A stretch of 64,000 nt of DNA from Rhabdophis nuchalis (lineage: Eukaryota > Chordata > Lepidosauria > Squamata > Natricidae). Positions within the stretch are counted from its first letter, which is position 1, and every line of letters starts with the position of its first letter. Below are positions 21,049 to 33,790 of the stretch, piece by piece. Location: the NCBI GenBank assembly GCA_039707465.1, contig CM077643.1:322963919-323027918 (forward strand), in the 5' to 3' direction. A program made the translations under genes and the position numbers. The notes beneath the pieces are model-generated. The model saw only the letters and a list, made by a program, of their open reading frames with translations, had not been told where the DNA came from and did no database searches.

Positions 21049-23022
21049 AAATAAAACAATACTCATTAACATGTTAGTCCAGACTCCAAAATTAATTGCA
21101 CCACTGAATGTTTACCACAAGCATTAATACTGATTTTGTCAAGAATGCAATGTAAATCCAATGACTAATGAAGACAGATGCACTAAAGAAAGTAAACAAC
21201 TTTTTTTAACCGCATGTAAGATGATTACATTGAGATTTGGTATGGTAAAGGTGGCAAATTTTAACAAAATCAGATCAAGGGAAGATGAAAAGAAAGTTAG
21301 GTTAAGGAATTACAGGACATGAGAAAAGGAAGGGGAAGGTTACCGTTAATAAGACCAAATTTAATAAGGTCCATAGCTACTTTTATAAACATAACATCTC
21401 TTGAATGGAGGCTCCTCCCCTGAACACAAATGAATATCAATACCTTATTAGCTCATTTTGCCATAAAGATGATCCTGCTTCTCACTCCTACAACAGGAAT
21501 TCTGCTAGCTCATCACAGCACCCACAAGGGCCAGCCGACTCCCCGCCTCTTTCCATATCTAACTACAAGCAGACATTTTTCACAGCTGGGCAACAGATGG
21601 GATTGAAGCAAAGAGATCATGGCAGCACACAGACCCAGAGTTTCTCTTCTGGAGGTGTTACAGGGGCACCCGGTTGCCAAGAAGGGCTTTGGGAAATGTG
21701 CTCCAGGCAATTCAGCGTGTGTAGCACACTTGGACGCTTTGGGAGAAATTGCAGCATCTGTTCTTTTCCCCCTTTCCCTCCCGATTCCCACAAACAACCC
21801 ATTCTGTAAGCCTGGGTCTCTGTGTGTTTGCAAGGAGGGATCATCAATGCAGCTGATAGAAGCCGACACATATTTCATTACCATCTGGTCTTTGACTGCT
21901 CCAGGAGAGGACTTTGTATTCTCTTTTCTGCTCAGTCTTTTCTCTGTGAATTTCTCCCATCCCATTGTTTTGTTGATATTGACATCTTTCAGCCACCTGT
22001 CACATCTTGTCTAAATGTGAGATTCTCCGTTGTGGTGAAAGAGAAATGGACGTGTGTGCGTGCTTGCATGCATACACACACACACACACACCTCAGTTGC
22101 TTTTGAAGGAATGATCGTCGTTTACCTCCATATTATATCTTGAGCTATTTGATGACGCGTTATCTATTTTTTTTTCCATCTAGGCAAAATAATAATAACC
22201 GAAATTAGCCAGATTTTCCAGCAGGATGGTTGGTCAGGAAATGATGTTACTTGTTACCCTTTCCCCCCTGATATCTGGAAATAATTAGACTTTGATCAAT
22301 TTTATTGCAAAAAAGATATATTGAAATTGCTCATAGTTGGGACAGAGTTCTTTGACTTAAATTCCAACACATCTTTTTACAATGATTAAAGCAATTGGGA
22401 AAACTCATGTCTAGGGGTTGTCACACAGCTTTAAACAAAGCAGCTGACTTTCAGCTCTGAATTTACTTTTTGCTACTTTTGGGTTCATTTTTGACCATCA
22501 ATGAGTTCCATTCTCTGCTAACCAGCTTTCTTCCTGTCCTTCAGTCAAAAAAGAAATATGTCAAGTGCAAAGTATTATTTTCAGATTCCATGTTTACTAC
22601 ACCTCAGTAACAATGCCAGTCAGTATCATGGGTCCTCCTATTGTTTAATGCAAGGTAAATTCAGGGAAATGATTGGATGGTTCTTTGCCTTTTTTCCTCT
22701 TTCTGCATCCACCCAATGTTATCAACTGTTACAAAAACCAATCACAAGTTCTTTGACTGACTGAGTGTATGAGTGTATGATGGGTTGAGGTTGGGAGGTA
22801 CTGTCAGAAACGGTGATCTTACAATAGATCTGCCCAAACATTTGGAGCTCAGCTATTTATCAACATCCAGTAGTTTCACCCTCCCTATAATGTCCATATG
22901 GAAGTCCTTGTACTGTGGTATCAGAAAAAGCTTTCCTTCTCCTGAAACAACTACACTATCTTCAGTCTATCTCTGGAATGGACTAGCAATGAGATGGAGG
23001 GTATGATTCAAAGACATGATCT
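21049..23022. other. No gene recognised
   Basis: It contains a (CA)n run near 22073-22092. Open frames around 21400-22000 overlap on both strands, have no domain, and show no splice or codon pattern that would support a gene. Confidence 0.45.
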
Positions 23023-23083
23023 CAGGTGATAAATCATTAGCCAGACATCTTTGCAGGTGATAAATTATTAGCCAGACATCATG
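23023..23083. repeat. Tandem duplication of a ~31-bp unit
   Basis: CAGGTGATAAATCATTAGCC and CAGGTGATAAATTATTAGCC begin two adjacent copies that both continue CAGACATC. Confidence 0.85.
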
Positions 23084-23441
23084 GCAAACTGAGCTTATGG
23101 ATAAAACCTATAAATATGTAAATTCTTTAGTGGCATTCCAATATACCTTCTTTTCCTGTAAACACTTCCTAGAACATTTTCAAAGGAAGAAAAGTGTGGC
23201 TTATGCTATAAATCAATTTCTTTGGCTCTATTACAATTGCAAAAAAATATGATGCTTGGGACAATGCTGCATTCTTTTTACTGTTTAAGCCTTAACTCTT
23301 TATAACTATGTTGTGTTGGAATCCACTGAGGCTTTGTTGCTCCAACCTCTACCTATCTTCCCTCTTATTTCATTTACAAGATAGTACTTTTGTTTTTTAC
23401 TGGAAAAAGAATGAGTCCATTAGCAGAGCTCCTCAATCTTT

Positions 23442-23630
23442 TCGCTTTAGCAGCGTACATGGTAGATGGCTCTGCATTTTATCACCACAATAATAACTCT
23501 GTGTGATAAGTAAGTCAGAGAAAGATTGGCCCAAAGTCATCCATTATAAGTCCATAATCAAGTGAGAACTTGAATCGGTGTTTCTCCAGATCAAGTCTAA
23601 AACGTTAGTCAAAATGCTATACTGGTTCTC
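23442..23630 (-). mobile_element. Second type of tRNA-derived SINE (GAGAGCCAGTTTGG family), old copy
   Basis: On the minus strand it starts GAGAACCAGTATAGCATTTTG, has a B-box-like GATTCAAGTTCTC and then GATGACTTTGGGCCA, the same order as the plus-strand copy at 61284. Strongly diverged. Confidence 0.6.
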
Positions 23631-24083
23631 AGTTCACTAGCAGATGGAAAGTAAAGTGTGATACCATTGCATAAATTGGACAAGTTGATTTCAGGTGGCT
23701 TCAGAATGGAAGCAAATTGCACTAGAGGCAGAATATTAGACCTCTGACCAAGTGACTTCCAAGTGTGTTGGGTTTTACTTGCATAATTGTATGTTGATTG
23801 ATAATCGCAAGGCTGGAGGACACAAAGATGGAGAAAACTGTGTTAGACAGATCTGTGTACAATTTTGTTACTTAACTTCCTGTCTCATTTTAAGGAAATT
23901 AAACACCCTGTATTTCAAAGGCAAGATAAATGGTCAGTCTGGCTTACAAAATATTACAGTAAACAAGTTTTTAAGCAAAATGCAGATACAAACTTTTTGG
24001 ACATCTTGATCACAGCTGTTGGAGAAGTCCTCCTAGTGCACTTTGGGAAAGCAGCCAGTAAAGTCATTATTCATAATTGACAG

Positions 24084-24166
24084 GAATCCACATATATGGT
24101 TTTCATGCTCGAAAGAGTGTATACTTATTAGAAATATGCTGAACATTTTTATTACTGCATGGAGAT
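24084..24166. repeat. 83-bp dispersed direct repeat, copy 1
   Basis: It matches 24566-24648 with only two substitutions (GCTCG/GCTTG and GAGTGT/GAGCGT). The unit is not a repeat family I recognise. Confidence 0.9.
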
Positions 24167-24507
24167 GCAGATGTTTCTTTAAAAAAAATATGTTCTCCTT
24201 AACTACAAAAACATGTTGTGAAGCAAATATTTGTAGCTCAGTTCAATCTTATATGCATCCATATGTTGTCCAGCACTGAAACAAGCTTATTTCATCTGGG
24301 GTGTTATGTCTGGAACACCAAGAATCTCTTCCAATGTGGAGAATTAGTTTCAGAAATCTGCTGGAGAACCGTCAGTACACTTGGATTGCCATGGTCTAGA
24401 GGAGATTCAAAACGTATTCCTTGGAAGATTCTATTTCCAGAACTTTAGGTTTTACAGATAGCAACACTTAGATATTTAATTGGCAACATAATTACTAATT
24501 GCATATC
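24167..24507. other. Spacer between the two 83-bp repeats
   Basis: No gene or known repeat recognised. Confidence 0.45.
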
Positions 24508-24560
24508 AGTGGTGGGTTTCTGCAGGCTCGCACCTACTCACGAGAGCCGGTTGGTGAAAT
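24508..24560. mobile_element. Terminal piece of a hAT-type MITE
   Basis: CAGTGGTGGGTTTCTGCAGG followed by GAGAGCCGGTTGGTGAAATT resembles the terminus of the GGTGGGTTGC/GGTGAAATTC hAT families. Only one end is present, and it abuts copy 2 of the 83-bp repeat. Confidence 0.45.
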
Positions 24561-24565
24561 TTAGA

Positions 24566-24648
24566 GAATCCACATATATGGTTTTCATGCTTGAAAGAGC
24601 GTATACTTATTAGAAATATGCTGAACATTTTTATTACTGCATGGAGAT
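24566..24648. repeat. 83-bp dispersed direct repeat, copy 2
   Basis: 81 of 83 bases match 24084-24166. It follows the hAT-like fragment directly. Confidence 0.9.
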
Positions 24649-26011
24649 TATTTTGTTATACTGCATGCACGTATGTACTTGTGTGAGAGATGCGAAAGGA
24701 TGCAACAGTTTGAAATGAAAACTGCACAGGGATCCAACAGAGTGCCTTTCAGTCACTATTAGGGTTTTTCCTAGAAGGAGAAGAAAGAGGAAACCCCCTA
24801 ACGGGTGATTGTCTCTATGAAAATATGTTTAAATGTATGAACCATAACCTTTTTAGCACAATCTCAGATTCAAATTGATAAAAACAAGTGTCCAGGCATT
24901 TTCTTTAACAGATTGCTAAGGCATATACAATCTATATAAGTAAGTTTCCTCAAGCTGACTTCTTAAGGAATTATAATTGTACATTCACTAAAAAAATAAA
25001 CATTCAGATCCTTCACAATACCATGGTTTTCAGATTGTCAGAATGGTTAGACATACTGTATGTTCTTGACTTCACCTTATTTGATAAGAGTGTGTGTGTG
25101 TGCATATGTGTGTGTGTGTGAGTGGTGTGTGTGTGTGTGTGTGTGTGTGTGTTTCTGAGTCCTCCTGTCTAAAGTTCTGTCTTCATTGGTGTTGCTGAGC
25201 TACAACAGAGACAATGGCTACTGCTCATTAAATTAATCATAAAGAGGCCTTGGCTTAGCTCCTTTCACTCTCTATTCCAAGAGAGGAAACCAGCTAGAAG
25301 TGCCAACTTTTCAATTAACCCCTGCAGCTGTGCCCTTAACAATTGCTGGATCAGCAGGAATTCAAAGGTGAAGCATCAAGATCAATAGGACCATATTTTT
25401 ATATGACCATCTTTTAATGCCAAGACTCAAAAGTCAGCAAATCTGAATGTAGCAAAGGGAAATACAACCCCAAAACATCTACATTAGCCTAATTTTTTTT
25501 TTAAAAGTAGACAAAGCTTGGAATTAAGTATAAAGCTGGGGAAAAAATCTGTGTAGAACCAAACTAGCTCAGAAACTAAATCATTATAAGATAGAGTCCA
25601 CTGGTGCACTCTTGAGGAAGGAATTTTAAAGATGGAGCACCAACACAAAGGTGGCCTTCTCACTAGTTGGTGACTGTTATTCAGAGAACGTTTTTAAAAG
25701 ATATTCGGCAACTTATTGTATATGCCCTGTTTTGTATACCAAAAGCAAACAGATTCCTTAGTTAATTCAGTGCCATCAAATCAGGCTTGGCACCTGGTCA
25801 GGATCAGATAAAATCTTGTCATCCCTACCTGAGCTCAACAGCCAATCAAAGCTTTCCCAAAAATATTCCATTAATCACCCTGATCCTGTCAATTCACCTA
25901 TCTGTCATTTTCCCCTTCTTTCTACTTTCCTCAACCTATGAAGCATAATTATGCATTCCAACCCATCACAAGGCCAAAATATGTTTTTCCTCACTTTTTA
26001 AGGGAGCAGCC
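24649..26011. other. No gene; contains a (TG)n microsatellite at 25090-25151
   Basis: Mixed AT-rich DNA. The TG run is interrupted (GCATATG, GAGTG). No coding signal. Confidence 0.5.
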
Positions 26012-26484
26012 ATCTTCGTCACGATGTAGAAAAGATGTGGAGACTCTAGAAAGAGTGCAGAGAAGAGCAACAAAGATGATTAAGGGACTAGACACTAAAA
26101 CATATGAAGAACGGTTGCAGGAACTGGGTATGTCTAGTTTAATAAAAATAAGGACTAGGGGAGACATGATAGCAGTGTTCCAATATCTCAGGGATTGCTA
26201 CTAAGAAGAGGGAGTCAAACTGTTCTCGAAAGCACCTGAGGGCAGAACAAGAACCAATGGGTGGAAACTAATCATGGAGAGAAGCAACTTAGAACTCAGG
26301 AGAAATTTCCTGACAGTTAGAACAATTAATCAGTGGAACAGCTTGCCTCCAGAAGTTGTGAATGCCCCAACACTGCAAGTCTTCAAGAAGATGTTGGATA
26401 GCCATTTGTCTGAAACGGCACAGGGCTTCCTGCCTAGGCAGGGAGTTGGACTAGATGACCTCCAAGGTCCCGTCCAACTCTGCT
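26012..26484 (+). mobile_element. 5'-truncated CR1 LINE, 3' end
   Basis: Translation gives the CR1 RT C-terminus: [49 protein letters not shown], an in-frame TAA near 26202, then [35 protein letters not shown] and LDSHL. The conserved 3' UTR (GGGAGTTGGACTAGATGACC, TCCAAGGTCCCGTCCAACTC) leads into a pentanucleotide tail. Confidence 0.93.
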
Positions 26485-26556
26485 ATTGTATTGTATTGTA
26501 TTGTATTGTATTGTATTGTATTGTATTGTATTGTATTGTATTGTATTGTATTGATT
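26484..26556. repeat. (TATTG)n pentanucleotide microsatellite, CR1 tail
   Basis: About 14 perfect units directly follow the CR1 3' end CTCTGC, so the array grew from the LINE tail. Confidence 0.95.
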
Positions 26557-27371
26557 GGTTCTCCTTGATGTTCTTCATAATCATCTCCCCAATTTGAACA
26601 CATATTTGAAAAAAATAATCTATATTTTCTTTGCTGACCAGCTTCAACTACTGTAAAGCACATTCGTACTATTTAACTATTCTGATCTGTTGTCCTTGAA
26701 ATGTCCTTATTCTTCTTGATCCTGTCTGAATTTTCCACCACTTTCCTCCAAGGATTAATTTATTTTCTGCAACACACTGTCCCTCTGCATTTCTCCTTAC
26801 ACCTAAGAAAACAAAACTGTCTAATGCCCTTCCCCTCTTCAAATGTAAATTTATTAAGCATGTAGGATGACATTACCTTCTAATATTTAATATGAAGCTC
26901 AATTTTTCACTTTCCATTTTCTTCTTCTAATGAGCTGTCATTCAGTGCTGATGAAAGGTAACATCCTCCATTGTATGTAAGGACAGCTTGTTTAATGAAA
27001 ACAGGATAAGCTGCATGGGTATAGTTCTGCTTTCCATTACTTTGCTGTCAATCACTGTCAGTTAGTAAAAGAGGCTTTACTTTTCTGGATTTAGGTTTAT
27101 GGCATAAAGTATGTCATCTTCCTCAAGTCAGAGTGGCATATTTTGCTTACTAGAAACTTGCCATCATGGGCCATCTTGCAATTGGTATATTTGGTATATA
27201 GTATAAATTGGAGGACGTAGGGACTCACTGCCTTGGAAAAGATGGGGTTTACCCTCATTCTTTTGGGAAACCATTTTCAAATTCCAGTTTGCTTCTTGTG
27301 GTCATGTTAAAGTAACATAATCCAAAAGCTAAAGTTATCTTTTTGTTGGAAAATTTGGGTGCTGTCTATGC
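26557..27371. other. No gene recognised
   Basis: AT-rich DNA without assigned repeats. Confidence 0.45.
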
Positions 27372-27436
27372 ATTTAATTGAATTGAATTGAATTTATTGG
27401 ACTTCTAGACCTCCCCCTCTCCCCGCTAATCAAGCA
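27372..27436 (-). mobile_element. Tiny LINE-A 3'-end fragment
   Basis: An (AATTG)n tail followed by AGACCTCCCCCTCTCCCC, the antisense of the LINE-A 3' terminus (compare 6405-6430). Only about 65 bp, a very short 5'-truncated insertion. Confidence 0.6.
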
Positions 27437-27744
27437 GGAGATTAGATTAATGAGATCAGATCAGATTACTGTTCATTATTTGAGGGGCAGAGTTGCCATA
27501 TCTTTAGTTAAAACACAATGAAATCTCAATATGGCCCATCATCCTGGAGTTTCAAAACCCACTGTAGTACTGTAGGATTCAATATGGCTTTTCAGTGCCA
27601 TTCACAGGGGGTACCACAATATTGTATGCAAGATGGCAGGCATAACATCACAATCCAAGGTCCACCCCTTTTTTATATGTGTTTCTCACACATACCCACT
27701 CAAGCAGTGCATGTATCATACATGGCATGTATCCCACTGTTCAA
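27437..27744. other. No gene recognised
   Basis: Unassigned sequence between two LINE-A pieces. Confidence 0.45.
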
Positions 27745-28378
27745 TAGACTACTGCAATGCTCTCTACATGAGGCTTCCCTTGAGGTGCACCCAGAGGCTC
27801 CAGTTAGTGCAGAATGCGGCCGCGCGGGGGATCTTGGGAGCACCAAGACACTCCCATATAACACCTCTCCTGCGCGAGCTGCACTGGCTGCCTGTGGCCT
27901 TCCGGGTGCGCTTCAAGGTTTTGGTGACCATCTTTAAAGCGCTCCATGGCATGGGTCCTGGTTATTTGCAGAACCGCCTCCTGCCACATACTTCATCCGA
28001 CCTGTCCGCTCCCACAGGGACGGCCTCCTCAGGGTGCCGTCCGCTGGACAATGCCGGCTGGCGACTCCCAGGGGAAGGGCCTTCTCTGTGGCAGGTCCAG
28101 CCCTCTGGAATGACCTGCCCCCCGACCTTCGTACTATCACGGACCTTCGCCTCTTCCGTCGAGCATTAAAGACCTACTATTTTCATGCGGCCTGGCATAG
28201 TTCGTTTTACCACCGTTTTAATAGGGTTTTTAAATATTTTAGCATGGGTTAAATTTATTTAATTTAATTTTAAATTTATCCAATTGATTGTATTTATATT
28301 ATATGTATTTTATCTTTTTATTATCCCTGTGCACCACCCTGAGTCCCAAACGGGAGAGAGGGCGGTATACAAATTAAA

Positions 28379-28423
<45 letters not shown>

Positions 28424-28424
28424 T
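27745..28424 (+). mobile_element. 5'-truncated LINE-A copy with (ATC)n tail
   Basis: It starts in the DYCNALYM.LPLRCT motif, followed by LQLVQNAAARGILGAPRHSH and LRELHWLPVAFRV. A one-base deletion near 27992 shifts the frame. The second part (PSAGQCRLATPRGRAFSVAG..LWNDLPPDLRT) continues in another frame to about 28190. The 3' UTR box near 28329 and an (ATC)n tail (28379-28423) follow. Confidence 0.92.
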
Positions 28425-29577
28425 TGACCCACAATCCAGATATTCTTATCTCTTTACAAATAATAAGCCCACAGCAGCACACTCTAGAGACTGAATGTCT
28501 AAGAGTATAAAAAGTTAAGGAATGAGACACTGGAATATCCAGTAGACTAATTACAGTGGCAAACCACATCTATATATTATATTCCTGTAGATTAAACATT
28601 ACACAGGATCCAATAAAAATATTACTTCATGTTTGTTGAACAATGTGGTATTTTTTCCAGAGAACAGTTAACTATTGAAATGAGCTCCTTAAAATGCAGG
28701 ATATGTCCAGATGTTGTAATCTTGCATTTTAGTATCACTTTTTAAAATAAATATTACTTCATATATAAATTTCACAATATTTTGAAAGATGCATTAACTT
28801 TTCAAGAGTGCCATGTCTTTTGAATTATATATCATTGTGCTGGAAATTTACCAGAGGACAATGGAAATGGATATCATGTCCTTTTTTTAAATAGAAGAAT
28901 GGGGGAAACTACAAAGAAGGGATACTGTTGGAAATTACAACTTGCTAACTTTTTCAAACTTTGGTTGGCATACACTAGTTATGTGTTTGATTTCCCATTG
29001 TTTCCTATTGTTAGTAGATCAACTAGATGTTAATAATTTAATTGAAATACAAAATGTAGTCATAAATGTACGACCTTTGTTTCAAATATAAGAGTTTAAT
29101 AAATAAATAAAATATAAGAGTTTTTTAAAATTTGCACATACAAATAAATTAGACAAATAATCTCACTGCTACTTCTATCCTAGGTGGAAGAGCCACTCTT
29201 ACTCAATTGCTTGAAATGAAGCTAGAATTGGGGCATCCATAGGAGAGGTTAAAAAAAAAAGTCAAGATAGTAAGAACAATAAAAGCCAAGCGCTTTTTAA
29301 GATACATCCTATTAAAAAGGAATAAAGCTAGTTTTTGTTTACCTTTTTGACCTGCTGCAGGTGCCCCTACCCAGAATAAAACAGATTGCAGTTTTGGCCT
29401 TTTATAATATTCATTTATACATTATGAAATCCCTCTTCTCCTTCTTCCTCCTCCTCCTCCTCTCCCTCCTCCTCCTCCTTTTACCACTAGAGAACTATAT
29501 TAAATCATTTTAATTTATAATACATATGTCTTAAAAGGAAAGATATGCAGGAATATGCACTGCATATCAGACATTAA
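28425..29577. other. No gene; (CTC)n-rich tract at 29428-29482
   Basis: AT-rich DNA with a polypyrimidine CTC/TCC stretch. No coding evidence. Confidence 0.5.
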
Positions 29578-30120
29578 TACAATCGAGCGAGTCCAGCGAT
29601 ATTTTACGAGAAGAGTCCTCCACTCCTCTGCTCACAACAGAATCCCTTATACCACCAGGCTTGAAATTCTGGGCTTAGAGAACCACACCGCTTTTGATCT
29701 GACCTGAGCATAGTACACAAAATTATCTGCTATAATGTCTTACCTGTCAATGACTACTTCAGCTTCAACTGCAACAATAAAACAAGCACACAATAAATGC
29801 AAACGTAAGGTAAACCGCTCCAAACTCGATTGCAGAAAATACGACTTCAGCAACAGAATGGTCAATGCCTGGAATGCACTACCTGACTCTGTGGTTTCAT
29901 CCCCAAACCCCCATAACTTTAACCTTAAACTGTCTACTGGGGATCTCACCCCATTCCTAAGAGGTCTGTAAGGGGCATGCATAAGCATACCAACGTGCCT
30001 ACCATCCCTGTCCTACTGTCCCCACTTATTCCTATCCATTTCCTGTATTCATAATCATGTTTATACTTATATCTGTTATCTTATACATGCTTGACAAACT
30101 AAATAAAATGAAATAAAATA
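29578..30120 (+). mobile_element. Decayed non-LTR retrotransposon 3' end (CR1/Rex1-like)
   Basis: Translation from 29580 reads IERVQRYFTRRVLHS, RLEILGLENHTAFDL with stops, then after a frameshift SKLDCRKYDFSNRMVNAWNA and LPDSVVSS. This is the usual C-terminal pattern of CR1/Rex1-group RT proteins. The 3' end reads GACAAACTAAATAAAATG with an (AAAAT)n tail. Neither LINE-A nor the common CR1; the exact clade is unsure. Confidence 0.7.
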
Positions 30121-31139
30121 AAATACAGCATGCCTCTAACGAAAAACTCTGCTGGCTTTCGCCTTTAGACTGAAGCAATAGAAAACAAAACTCTGAAATA
30201 TTTATTCTATCAAATAACAGATATATCATCTGATCAATCAATAATCAGACATCAGACATTATCAATAATAATCAATAGTCAGAAATTATCAAACATCTGA
30301 TGCACTGGCTAAAAGTTATCTTAATTAGATGCAGTTTAATCAGACTTCAATATATCAGTTATGTGGAACTCTCTTCTGTGAATGAAAAATGTTAGCATCA
30401 TTTCTGTAAAATAACTTTCGCAGGAAAAGAAGTTTGCAATTGTTGCGTATGCTGTGAGAGAAGCATACTGTACAGTTAGAGAACAGCTTCCAAAGACATC
30501 TGGTCTTTGACTGAACAGCATCTGGAATTGCCAAATGTTGGCAGTTCCTATGGAAGAAAAGAATGCCACATTTTTTATGGCATATTCCACCTGCTAGTTT
30601 TCACTTGGGGAAAAGCTATTGAAAGCACATGGAATGGAGGCAGATGGGCCCCAGCTCAGTCTCTGGTGGAGTCTTCTGTGAGATATCTAGGAATGTTGCT
30701 GACACTGTGGATCATATCCTCTAGTGACCATGTGCAAACACAATGTACAACATTGGCAGAAGATTCATCTTCCCACTCATATCACTCTACACTGCACCGT
30801 GCCTGTCCTCGAATCCATTCTAGTGACGTAGAAGGTTAAAAGGATCCAATCTGTGGATGCATGCATAGAGGGGGCCATAATGAAGTAGAGGTACGCAAGA
30901 AATACTGAACATAGCTAGCGGTGCCCGCAGTAAACCCACAATGCTGTCCAAATGGTGTCCATCATATTACATCCATGCATCCTGACAACTGTGACAAGTA
31001 AATGTCACAGAATTTGCATGTTTATGTCATTTTCTTTTCATTATTTGCCATGATCCATCAGCTCTTCCTGGAGAGGTCCATGTTCATGAAGGCCCAAGGT
31101 GGAAGAAGTAGAAGGAGGCAGATCATGAACACTGGAAAA
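30121..31139. other. No gene recognised
   Basis: It includes a low-complexity ATCA-rich part near 30225-30300. Confidence 0.45.
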
Positions 31140-31147
31140 GCATAGGG

Positions 31148-31420
31148 CAGTGATGGCTAACCTTTTTCCCATCATGTACCAAAAGCGGGGGGAGTGCAGG
31201 GGGGTTTATGCATGTGTGTGCCCACCCCCATAATTCTATGTGTGCGACATACACCCACACCACTTTTGGCGTGCAATGGGCCCATTTTTCACCTTCCCCA
31301 GGCTCCAGAGGCTTTTTAAGATCCTGGGGAGGCCAAAAATGGCCTCCTACCCCCCCCCCCGAAGGCCCCCCAGCCCTATGGGCAACCCGGAACCCGTGTG
31401 CCATAGGTTCGCCATCACGG
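31148..31420. mobile_element. hAT MITE (CAGTGATGGC family) with perfect 8-bp target duplication
   Basis: The left end CAGTGATGGCTAACCTTTTT and right end AGGTTCGCCATCACGG form inverted termini. GCATAGGG flanks it exactly (31140-31147 and 31421-31428). 273 bp, with CCCCCCCC-rich inner sequence. No transposase. Confidence 0.92.
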
Positions 31421-31802
31421 GCATAGGGGAAGCAAGGGTAGAATTTAAAAAAACTAATCTCCAAATGGTGACAACTCAGCACATTTAAAAATTTACAGTC
31501 CCTTATCATTCTTTCTCTGTGTCATATAATATACTATGTGTGGGTACATGCATAACTTTGTATTTGTTTATTTATTTTCTCATGTTTATGCAGTGTATAT
31601 TGGAGGAGGTGACCCTTTGAGAGCTGTACGCAATGAAATTTCATTTTAATATATGCCGATTAGTGACACTAAAGTTAGTCTAAGTCTAAGTCTATTCTTC
31701 ATCATCCAGAAGAGGTGGGAAGATGTCCAACTGCAAAGAAAGAAAATTCTCTTTGTGGAACAATCCTCAACTTCAAGATGTTCTTTTAGACTTTGACAAA
31801 AA
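31421..31802. other. No gene recognised
   Basis: A (TCTAAG)-like short run lies near 31678-31692. Nothing else recognised. Confidence 0.45.
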
Positions 31803-31805
31803 ACA

Positions 31806-31931
<126 letters not shown>

Positions 31932-32905
31932 TTCAGCATAGTTCATGAATGACATTGCTTCTATTGCTGGCTGCCAGTGTGTTTGCTTTCATGATGATTA
32001 TTTCTGATTCACACTGCTGATTGCCTTGGTCAGTTTTTTAGTCTGAAGCTCTAGGAATGATGATAAAAGTTTGGATGGCCCTCCTCTGATATCTTTCTCC
32101 TCTGAGGTCATTCCATTTTCTAACATTCACTTTCTATCCCTGAATCAGAAATGAGAAAGGAAAGTGTTTAGGATACAAGCCCTAGGAGGGGAAATAGAGT
32201 TCCTCCTTAACCAGTCTGGTGAAAACCATGCTTCTTAATCCTGCAGGTGCTACCCACTCTCAGTTAAAAGCACTTGAATTCCATCACAGTCCCTGAAAGG
32301 GGGGGGGGGGGGGATCTGCTGTCTTGTATGAGAAAAGGGCCATCTGTGGATTCTGGCACAAACTAAGTTCAGGCCTTGATTCCTTTCTCTCCATGGCTTC
32401 TTTCTAACCCAGAGCAACCAATAGCTGCCAGCTTAAGTGCAGCCATGCAAATGCTACTGATTGTACTTGCTTTGCAAAGGCTTCCTTTGATGTGGGCACC
32501 TTCTTCAATCAGGGCAGCCTTCTGTGAGCCTGGCTTACCCACAGCCTTCTTTTCATTGCTTCAGCAAGACAACTTGCTGAAAAAGAGAAGCCAGGGCAGT
32601 TGGGAAGATAGCCCAAGAAAATATCCTTGTGGCTATTTCACTGCAAACAGAGGCTTCCTGGAAGCTGTCTAGCAGCAGAGACAAAAGATGCCCCAAGGAA
32701 TCCATGAAGAAAGCCCTTACTTGGCATTGCACTTCACAAAGCCTTTTTATTGCCCCTTACAGAGCAGGACAGTACCATTCATTCCTCATATACTCCAGCT
32801 ATCTTGAATGCATGGGCTAGCACCCTGAGTGGATTGTAAGCCGTACGTATCGTTTTTCAGGGAGAAGGTGCCAACCTTTTCCTACTTGGCTTTACTAGTA
32901 AACAG
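31932..32905. other. No gene; poly-G run at 32299-32314
   Basis: Mixed composition. A few short frames overlap near 32376-32820 but carry no domain. No supported gene. Confidence 0.45.
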
Positions 32906-33305
32906 TGTCAGGGTTCCAAACAGCATCCAAAATTAAATCAGAGTCCAAGGCATACTGCTCAAAGTTCCAATTTATTAAGAGAGCCATGTTGACACATCAG
33001 GGAAATCTGAAGCTGAAAGCTTCCCGGTTTTCCCCACCCCCACAAGATCTTGCCTCCATACCCACAAGTCCATCACATGGTCCAATCTTCCACTGCGATG
33101 CTAGCAGTTCCACCCATCCAGTTCTGGCCAGGTGCAGAGACAAAGAATGACCTTGATTTTCTAGAAGGAATTTTGTTTTGGCTACACATTAAGTAATTCT
33201 GTACAAGCCCACCTCCCATTTTCCCACAATAGAAAAAGACATAGTAGAATAATAGAAAGTGTGGCAGGCCAAAGCTCCAAGAGGAATATGGCTGCAGGCC
33301 TGACA
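32906..33305 (-). mobile_element. Solo LTR, same family as 10629-11002
   Basis: In plus reading it runs TGTCAGGGTTCC ... GGCCTGACA, with TG/CA ends and a 7-bp inverted repeat TGTCAGG/CCTGACA. A polyadenylation-type AATAAA lies on the minus strand (TTTATT near 32970). Minus-strand start and end match the plus-strand LTR at 10629. Flanks AACAG and ACCAG differ at one of five bases. Confidence 0.7.
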
Positions 33306-33489
33306 ACCAGGATGCATGGGATCTTGGGAATGGATCCTGGTTTGCTGTTTGGTACAGCAACCAAACAGGACAGGTATAGACATCAATAGACAGTCAGGAT
33401 TGCAGAAAAAAAACAATTGCAACCAGTCTGCCTTCCACCGAGGACCTATATACTGCAAGGGCCAGAAGGAGGCTAAGAAAATATCTGCA

Positions 33490-33790
33490 GACACGTCACA
33501 TCCTGGACATAAACTGTTTCATCTCCTCCCCTCAGGACATCACTATAAAGCATTGCATGCCAAAACAAGTAGACACAGAAACAGTATTTTCTCTTGTGCC
33601 ATCACTCTGATGAACATATAATTCCCGTCTTATGTCTAAAGTTATTTACCCATGTAGTAGGGCTGTGTTACTACTATTATCCTTCTAACCTTTTCTACTA
33701 TTTGTCCCTCCTGGTATCTTTATGATTATATTATGATTATATTTATGATTATATTGCTTTGTTGCCTTTTGTTTTAGTGTGGTTTCTCAA
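33490..33790 (+). mobile_element. 3' fragment of a CR1/L3-type LINE
   Basis: Translation gives HPGHKLFHLLPSGHHYKALH then RHRNSIFSCAITLMN, a C-terminal pattern of CR1/L3-group LINE proteins, with a stop soon after. The following UTR (GGCTGTGTTACTACTATTAT, CCTTCTAACC) matches the start of the element at 54528, so they are one family. Confidence 0.65.

Noticed and set aside
21405..22014. Overlapping open frames of 130-150 codons on both strands as a candidate host exon
   Set aside because: They overlap antisense to each other, show no domain, and have no convincing splice sites. Chance frames in moderate-GC DNA explain them.
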